Origin: Caulobacter sp. B11
GTDB lineage: Bacteria; Pseudomonadota; Alphaproteobacteria; Caulobacterales; Caulobacteraceae
Reading direction: 5' to 3'
DNA: 7,478 bases
Assembly (NCBI RefSeq): GCF_002737765.1
Contig: NZ_PEGG01000118.1
Coordinates: forward strand, 1 to 7,478
The translations under genes were made by a program, and so were the position numbers. Positions within the stretch are counted from its first letter, which is position 1, and each line of letters opens with the position of its first letter. This document shows positions 1-4,944 of this stretch, piece by piece. Below the pieces are notes generated by a model. The model was not told where the DNA came from. It searched no databases and saw only the letters and a program-made list of their open reading frames with translations.

Positions 1-1
1 T

Positions 2-2047
2 TTAGCGCGTCGGTCCCTCGGCGCGCTGCTGGTGAATTTGATGAAGCTGAGGCGACAACAGATCAACGATCCGGGCGGGGTCGATATTGTAGTCGCTGTA
101 GAAGACGCCTTCGTTGACGTCCCGGATGTCCTCGATGTCCGGCGCGGCCGGCGCGGGGACATCCGGACGCACCTCGGGCCAGAAGCCGAGTTGCCCCAGG
201 TGTCCGCGTTCGGAATGGGCGACACCCGGACGGCCGGCGATCCAGGTCATCAAGGTCAGGCCCGAACCGATGGTGGCGACATAGGCGTCGCAGGCGAAGG
301 CCCAGCAAATGCTGCGATAGAGCGGCATTTCGAAGCCATTGATGACCAGCACCCCATCCGGGATCCGGCGGCGGATCTCGGTCGCCATGGACTCGCAATC
401 GGCCATTCCGTCAAGGATGAGCGACAGGGTGCGGCCCTCGGAGACGACGCGCTCAGCCAGGGTGACCGCGGCTTCGACCTGATCAAGCCAGACCTTGTTG
501 TGAGCCCGCAGGTTGAACCAGATCAGCAGATCGGCTTGCCGGGCCGTCGCCACCACGGCTCGCTCCTCGGGTTCGAAGCGGCTTTCGGCATGGTCGCGGA
601 TCTTGGCCGCCGTTTCGGGGGAGATCCGCAAGGCGGTGGGCCGCACGCAATAGAAGCGTTGACGGATGACGGTCTGGAAGAGGTTGTCGGGGTCGACCGC
701 GCGAACGATCTCGAGGTCTTGCGTCTCCTCCAGCCCGACCTCCGGACCCAGGAACGGGGTCTTGTAGACCAGGATGCGGCCGACGGACTGGGGCAGACCG
801 ATCTGGGAATAGCGGACCAGACCGGAGATATCGTTCCAGAAATAGTGGCCCATGTTGCTGAGCGTGCCCGACAGAATGATCGGTCGGGTCTCCGAGGCGA
901 GATAGTCGAAATAGGCCAGGGCGTCGCGCGCCGCCATCACCCGCAGCAGATCGATGAACGGCTGGTGGACGTTCCAGTCATAGGCGGGCTGGCCGATCTG
1001 AAGGATCAGCTCCAGCCTTGGCACATAGATGTAGGCCTTGCGGCCGCCGAAGCCCGAGGCCACCAGGTAGAAGGGCGTGCCCCCGTCGAAATAGTGGAAG
1101 ATATGGCTCTGGCCGCCCTCATGCGACATCACCGGAACCGCATGGCGTGACGCCAGGATCGCGCCGGTGAACGGGCACGGGCACAGGGCCACCCCCGCCG
1201 ACAAACCGGTGAATTGAATGGCGGCCTGACCCTTGGCGAGGTTGCCGAGGAACGGGTGACCAAAGTCGCGCTCGGGAAAATCCAGATTCAGCCGCAGTTG
1301 GGCCGCCAGATCCGCGCGCCCCGCGCGCTCGGCGAAATCCGCTTCCGAGACGAAATCGTCCTTGGCGCAATCGCCAACGGCGGCGATGTCCAGGCCGAAG
1401 CCGCGCAGGTCGGAAGCCGAGGCGTCAAGCGTCGCGGCGTCCCAGGCCATGATCACGCGGGCGCGGCGAAACTGCTGGGTCCAGGCGGTCAGGTCGGCGC
1501 CCTCGGCGGCGACGGCCAACTGGGCCACAGCCTCGCGCGAACGGCCGTGGACCGCCTTCCAGAGATTGTTCAGCCCGTGGAACGCGGCAGGCTTGGGCGT
1601 GGCCGGAAAATTCAGAACCGCCACCCTGGAGGGATCTGGATGGATCTCGGGCGCGGCGACGGCGCGGAGTGCGAGGTTGCGAAAGGTCAGCGCGCCCCCG
1701 TGAACGCTGAAGCGAAACTCAACCCCCTCGGCGGGCTCGACGACGTGAATCCAGACGGTCGCGGCCGATTGCGCCGGCTGGGCGAGACACTGCTGGCCGC
1801 CGGCGAAGATGTCGAAGATCGCATCCTCGTCGGCGTCGATGTCGTAGACGACCTGATACCAGCCAGGCTGCATCTCAAGATACGGGCCGTAGAGAACGTA
1901 ACCCTCATGGCCCGGCGGCACGCGCAGCACCCCGTCGGCGTCCAGAAAGACGGCGAAGTTCGGAATGATCCGAAGATCTGTCGCCCCAAGGTTCATGTCC
2001 TGGAAGTCCGCACGGTCGAGCTTGGTCAATGGGACCCCGAGTAACAA
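2..2047 (-). CDS. Putative GT61-like glycosyltransferase with N-terminal beta-sandwich
   Basis: This 681-residue protein has no name I recognise. Residues about 25-130 look like a beta-sandwich of the carbohydrate-binding sort, rich in short aromatic strands (for example GYVLYGPYLEM, 49-59). A middle region holds CPCPFTG (289-295) and a strand-rich stretch to about 350. From about 385 the layout resembles GT61/DUF563 transferases: NMGHYFWNDISGL (398-410) matches the family's N-Y-G-H-W...D/E..PRL motif in form, and GSGLTLMTWIAGRPGV (594-609) matches the late G-x-G-L-x-x-x-x-x..PG motif. Transferase activity is therefore inferred, and donor and acceptor are unknown. No signal peptide or membrane segment is evident, so it is probably cytoplasmic. 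The start is uncertain. TTG at 2047 has AGG five bases upstream and an in-frame TAA lies about 30 bases before it. ATG at 1996 (residue 18) is the main alternative and keeps every domain. It is the last gene of the same-strand series and ends in TAA at the window edge. Confidence 0.8.
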   Translation of the reverse strand: MLLGVPLTKLDRADFQDMNLGATDLRIIPNFAVFLDADGVLRVPPGHEGYVLYGPYLEMQPGWYQVVYDIDADEDAIFDIFAGGQQCLAQPAQSAATVWIHVVEPAEGVEFRFSVHGGALTFRNLALRAVAAPEIHPDPSRVAVLNFPATPKPAAFHGLNNLWKAVHGRSREAVAQLAVAAEGADLTAWTQQFRRARVIMAWDAATLDASASDLRGFGLDIAAVGDCAKDDFVSEADFAERAGRADLAAQLRLNLDFPERDFGHPFLGNLAKGQAAIQFTGLSAGVALCPCPFTGAILASRHAVPVMSHEGGQSHIFHYFDGGTPFYLVASGFGGRKAYIYVPRLELILQIGQPAYDWNVHQPFIDLLRVMAARDALAYFDYLASETRPIILSGTLSNMGHYFWNDISGLVRYSQIGLPQSVGRILVYKTPFLGPEVGLEETQDLEIVRAVDPDNLFQTVIRQRFYCVRPTALRISPETAAKIRDHAESRFEPEERAVVATARQADLLIWFNLRAHNKVWLDQVEAAVTLAERVVSEGRTLSLILDGMADCESMATEIRRRIPDGVLVINGFEMPLYRSICWAFACDAYVATIGSGLTLMTWIAGRPGVAHSERGHLGQLGFWPEVRPDVPAPAAPDIEDIRDVNEGVFYSDYNIDPARIVDLLSPQLHQIHQQRAEGPTR

Positions 2048-2107
2048 AAGCGCCTGGTTCAGCTGGCGGCAGACTTAAACGGAAACCCTCGGAGTCAGAA
2101 GCCTTAA

Positions 2108-2129
2108 GCCTCGCGGCCTGGGGCGAGAC
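2108..2129 (-). terminator. GC-rich hairpin after the 2130-3743 gene
   Basis: Directly after the TAG stop, the minus strand reads GTCTCGC, an 8-base loop, then GCGAGGC. This gives a 7-bp stem including one G-U pair. The sequence after it (TTAAGGCTTC) has no proper T-run. It could be a weak terminator, a pause or an mRNA 3'-end stabiliser. The remaining 60 bases up to the next start hold two TTAA words about 26 bases apart and one GANTC site (2092-2096), but no clear promoter. Confidence 0.3.
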
Positions 2130-3743
2130 CTATCCAGCCGCCTCGATCAAGGCGTCGATCAGATGGGGCTCGGTCAGGAAGGCTTGCTGTCGGGGCAGCA
2201 CGCCGGTCAGCTGCACATAGTTGTGCTCAAGAATCGGCGACAGGGCCCGATACCAGTCCAGCAGCGCTTCCGGCGACATCGCCATCAACCGGTCGATCTC
2301 GGTCATCAGGGCCGAGAGCCGGTCGGTCACGTTGGTGATGCGGTCATAGGACTCGTCGATGAAGGGGTGGAAGGTCTTGAACCCGAGGTCGCGCAACATC
2401 GACAGGGCGCCCGGATTGCCGACGATGATGAAGGGGTGGAAGCCCAGGAACGGCTTCAAGGCCTTTTCGGTGATGCGGGCGACATCGCCCATCGACACCT
2501 CGCTCTCGGTGATGACGCTGAAATAGCTATCCCGGTAGAGTTCGAGCGGCACATCGAATTCCGGCACGCCCTGGTAGGCGGGGCCCAGGTCGAGGGTCAT
2601 GCGCCCCGCCGCCATCAGCCGTTCGAAGCCGGTCGCTATGACATCCTGATGCGGGAACCAGCCAGGGACGCTCTCCAGCCCGCCGCCGTCCTTGCGGTCC
2701 GAAAAGCCGCGAAAGGACAGTCGGCCGCCGAGGTCGTGGCCCCGGCCCATCAGCCAGGACAGCATGCCCACCCGCCACGGCCGCGGCGTGTAGTTGAGGC
2801 AGACATATCGGCTGGGCCTCGCGGTGGTCAGGCCCGCGCGATGCGCCGCCAGCCGGTCAGCCACGATCTGGTCTGGATTGGACTTGGCGACCAGGCCGGC
2901 GAACCGGCCTGGAAAATAGTCATAGTAGAGGACCTTGATGCCGGGGCCCTCCGCGGTCTGCTCGCGGAGGGCGGCATATTGCTCGGCGAAACGCCGGTTC
3001 TGGGTGAGAAGCACGACCCGATCGAGCGGGATGCCCTTGAGCGCCAAGCCCTGGTGCAGCGCCTCCAGCCACGGCGCGACGGTGAGGGCCGCCTGGCCCT
3101 CGTTCGACATGTCCAGCAACAGCCGCAGGCGGCCGGCGGCCATGGCCGCGGCGTCCTCGGAGCTGATCTTGCCCATCCAGTGCGCCGCGGAGGGATGACG
3201 ATCAGCGCCCTCGCCGGCCCACCAATGGGCGTCGCCAAAGCCCTCCATCTGCAGAGACACATAGGTGACATCGGCCAGCGGGTCCGAAACGCGGGCCAGT
3301 TGCGAAGGGTTGAATTCGCCCAGGTTGCGCAACAGATAGCTGTCGCCCCGGATGCTGATCGATCGCGCCGGACGGCTTGAGAGCGGGGCTGGCGCGACGA
3401 CGGGCCGGTTGTCGCGCAGGGTCTTGGCCATGGCCAGGAAGCTGTCGGCCAGCCGCGCCGCGACGCGGTCGGGCCGGTGATCCGAAAAGGCGAAGGCCTC
3501 GATCGACATCGCATTGAGGATCAGGCTTTCGGCCTGGGCGGCGGTCAGGAAGGTCTGGAAGCCGTGGTCGCCCGACCCGAAGCCCGCGGCCAGCAGATCG
3601 GGGCGGCCGCGGTCGGCCCGACCGACGGCCACGACCACGCCGTCGAGCCGCAATTCGACATTGAGATGGGCGTCTGGATCCCGAGCGTCAAAGGCCCAGC
3701 CCTCGACCCGGTCGCCGGTGATCGCCTCGATAACTGCTTCCAC
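2130..3743 (-). CDS. Putative glycosyltransferase with N-terminal GWAFD-type beta domain
   Basis: The product is 537 residues from GTG at 3743. Residues about 5-65 form a small beta module of the kind found at the edges of alphaproteobacterial glycosyltransferases: GDRVEGWAFD, then VELRLDGVVVAVGRADRGRPDL and a closing HGF. The core belongs to a family I cannot name. It has an N-terminal half with Rossmann-like strands (RLRLLLDMSN, DRVVLLTQNR), a CLNYTPRPWRVGML block (315-328), and the strongest block, YFSVITES (407-414) followed by RITEKALKPFLGFHPFIIVG (423-442). The ITEK...KP...HPFIIVG pattern recalls the donor-binding segment of GT10 fucosyltransferases, so a sugar transferase is the best inference, with sugar unknown. 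No membrane segment is seen. GTG is preferred because GGGA lies seven bases upstream. The longest frame would start at TTG 3761, which has no such site. The epimerase gene upstream is 101 bases away on the same strand, which suggests a shared pathway. Confidence 0.8.
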   Translation of the reverse strand: MEAVIEAITGDRVEGWAFDARDPDAHLNVELRLDGVVVAVGRADRGRPDLLAAGFGSGDHGFQTFLTAAQAESLILNAMSIEAFAFSDHRPDRVAARLADSFLAMAKTLRDNRPVVAPAPLSSRPARSISIRGDSYLLRNLGEFNPSQLARVSDPLADVTYVSLQMEGFGDAHWWAGEGADRHPSAAHWMGKISSEDAAAMAAGRLRLLLDMSNEGQAALTVAPWLEALHQGLALKGIPLDRVVLLTQNRRFAEQYAALREQTAEGPGIKVLYYDYFPGRFAGLVAKSNPDQIVADRLAAHRAGLTTARPSRYVCLNYTPRPWRVGMLSWLMGRGHDLGGRLSFRGFSDRKDGGGLESVPGWFPHQDVIATGFERLMAAGRMTLDLGPAYQGVPEFDVPLELYRDSYFSVITESEVSMGDVARITEKALKPFLGFHPFIIVGNPGALSMLRDLGFKTFHPFIDESYDRITNVTDRLSALMTEIDRLMAMSPEALLDWYRALSPILEHNYVQLTGVLPRQQAFLTEPHLIDALIEAAG

Positions 3744-3754
3744 GCCGCATTCCC
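3744..3754 (-). promoter_or_regulatory. Ribosome binding site deciding the GTG start at 3743
   Basis: The minus strand reads GGGA (3754-3751), seven bases, then GTG. This spacing suits a Shine-Dalgarno site and supports GTG at 3743 over the upstream in-frame TTG at 3761. With the GTG start, the beta domain begins within the first few residues, as expected. Confidence 0.5.
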
Positions 3755-3815
3755 AGAACAAGAAGGCCCGTCATGGGACGCTGCCGGTCGCGCGCCTCCA
3801 CAACACAGGGTTGCC

Positions 3816-3833
3816 GGCCCCGATCCAGAGGCC
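3816..3833 (-). terminator. GGCCTC-N6-GGGGCC hairpin after the epimerase gene
   Basis: Eleven bases after the TGA stop, the minus strand reads GGCCTC, the loop TGGATC, then GGGGCC. This is a 6-bp stem with one G-U pair. Both arms match base for base those of the hairpin at 4927-4944 behind the previous gene, and only the loop differs. No T-run follows, so factor-independent termination is doubtful. A pause or 3'-end stabilising role is also possible. Confidence 0.3.
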
Positions 3834-3844
3834 TTAGTCCAACA

Positions 3845-4807
3845 TCACGGACGCGAATAGCTTGTTTCGCCGGCCTTGAGTTGGTCGATCATCGCGGCCA
3901 CGCCCTGGCCCAGGCTGTAGCGGGGAGCCCAGCCGAGGTGGCGCCGGGCCTTGTCGACGCATAGCACGCTGACGGGGATGTCGATCCCGCGACCCGGCAG
4001 ACGCGACACGTCCAGGGTGCGGTCCAGCACGTCCTCGATGACGCTGATCACTTCGTTGATCGAGGCGCCGACGCCGCTGGCCACGTTGAACACCGGTAGA
4101 TCGGTCAGGTCAGGCAGAGCCTGGGTGGAGAGGGCGACCAGGGCGTCGGTCGCATCGCTGATATGGATGTAATCGCGAACCACGCTGCCGTCGCCCCAGA
4201 CGGTCAGGGGTTCGCCGCGCAAGGCCCGGGCCACGAAGGTGCTGACCAGGCCCTGGTTGCGATCGAGATTCTGGCCGACCCCATAGGGGTTGGACAGTCG
4301 GGCGATGCGACAATCCACGGCGCCGCTGTCGTGATAGGGCCGCATGTAGTTCTCGACCGCCAGCTTGGTCGCGCCATAGATGCTGAGCGGCCGTGTCGGG
4401 CTGTCCTCGGTGGACCTCTGGTCCTGGTGGCGGCCATAGACCGTCCCGCCCGAGGAGACGAAGAGCACCCGCTTGCCGCCCAGCCGGGCGGCGGTCTCGA
4501 GCAGGTTGATCGCCGTGCGAATATGGGTGTCGACGTCCCAGATCGGATTCAGGGCCGCCGTCTGCGGAATACTGGCCCAGGCATAGTGGTGGATGACGTC
4601 GACGTCGGCGATCAGGGCCGGCCAGTCGCAGGCGGTCAGGTCGACGGTCTCCAGACGGACGTTTTGGGGATCGAACCGTTCCGGTTCCGGCGGCGGCCGG
4701 CGGCTGGCCAGGATCACCTCGACGCCGCGCGCCGCCAAAGCCAGGGCGACATGCCGACCGACAAATCCCGCACCCCCGAGCACCAGGTGCCGTTCCTTCG
4801 CCCCCAC
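3845..4807 (-). CDS. NAD-dependent epimerase/dehydratase (extended SDR, NDP-sugar)
   Basis: This is a cytoplasmic sugar-nucleotide enzyme of 320 residues, the usual length for GalE-like epimerases. Numbering from GTG 4807, the NAD-binding loop GGAGFVG is at 11-17, an acidic residue after the fourth strand is in VDLTACDW (about 55-62), the catalytic serine region is VSSGGTVYG (117-125), and the YxxxK pair is Y144 and K148 in YGATK. The substrate-side motifs LSNPYGVGQN (171-180) and WGDGSVVRDYIH (204-215) are typical of UDP-hexose 4-epimerases and related NDP-sugar epimerases of O-antigen clusters. All catalytic residues are present, so it should be active. The exact substrate cannot be read from sequence. 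GTG 4807 is chosen because AGGAA lies eight bases upstream and the Rossmann strand follows at once. ATG 4861 would add 18 residues of unlikely leader with no binding site. It probably supplies or converts the donor sugar for the transferases around it. Confidence 0.93.
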   Translation of the reverse strand: MGAKERHLVLGGAGFVGRHVALALAARGVEVILASRRPPPEPERFDPQNVRLETVDLTACDWPALIADVDVIHHYAWASIPQTAALNPIWDVDTHIRTAINLLETAARLGGKRVLFVSSGGTVYGRHQDQRSTEDSPTRPLSIYGATKLAVENYMRPYHDSGAVDCRIARLSNPYGVGQNLDRNQGLVSTFVARALRGEPLTVWGDGSVVRDYIHISDATDALVALSTQALPDLTDLPVFNVASGVGASINEVISVIEDVLDRTLDVSRLPGRGIDIPVSVLCVDKARRHLGWAPRYSLGQGVAAMIDQLKAGETSYSRP

Positions 4808-4820
4808 GCTTGTCGTTCCT
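4808..4820 (-). promoter_or_regulatory. Ribosome binding site deciding the GTG start at 4807
   Basis: The minus strand reads AGGAA (4820-4816), eight bases, then GTG. This is the best Shine-Dalgarno match near the gene and argues against the in-frame ATG at 4861, whose upstream sequence (CGCGAAACCCCCA) has none. Confidence 0.55.
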
Positions 4821-4926
4821 ATCTCACGAGTTCGTACTAAAGGCGTCGCCGGACCACCCATTGGGGGTTTCGCGACAGACGGCTAGTAGGCACGCCCCGG
4901 CGCTGTTGCCAAGCCGATCCTGCGGC

Positions 4927-4944
4927 GGCCCCGGCCCGGAGGCC
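4927..4944 (-). terminator. GGCCTC-N6-GGGGCC hairpin after the GT4-RgpF gene
   Basis: Immediately after the TAG stop, the minus strand reads GGCCTC, the loop CGGGCC, then GGGGCC. This is a 6-bp stem with one G-U pair and the same arms as the hairpin at 3816-3833. It is followed by GCCGCAGG, not a T-run, so it may terminate weakly or only protect the 3' end. The rest of this 137-base gap carries no gene. Confidence 0.3.

Noticed and set aside
32..1150. Plus-strand open frame of 372 codons
   Set aside because: It is antisense to the well-patterned GT61-like protein. It shows no recognisable motif and its composition is typical of a shadow frame.
1214..2044. Plus-strand open frame of 276 codons
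   Set aside because: It is antisense to the N-terminal half of the same protein and has low-complexity R/G/D-rich content, with no supporting motif.
2074..2107. Two TTAA words upstream of the last gene as a possible CtrA site
   Set aside because: CtrA sites need TTAA-N7-TTAA. Here the spacing is about 26 bases.
2163..3380. Long plus-strand open frame of 405 codons
   Set aside because: It lies wholly inside the minus-strand transferase-like gene. Its product is rich in Q, R, G and H with no domain pattern, as expected for an antisense shadow in high-GC DNA.
3688..3774. 28-codon minus-strand frame with ATG at 3774 overlapping the start of the transferase-like gene
   Set aside because: It could be a leader peptide, but its only good GGAGG lies about 20 bases upstream, which is too far. 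There is no other sign of translation.
4163..4840. Plus-strand open frame of 225 codons
   Set aside because: It is antisense to the epimerase, whose catalytic motifs are intact, so the minus strand is clearly the coding one.
4884..4912. TTGGCA, 17 bases, CTACTA on the minus strand upstream of the epimerase as a possible promoter
   Set aside because: The spacing is right, but both boxes are poor matches and chance matches of this quality are common. Transcript start mapping would decide.
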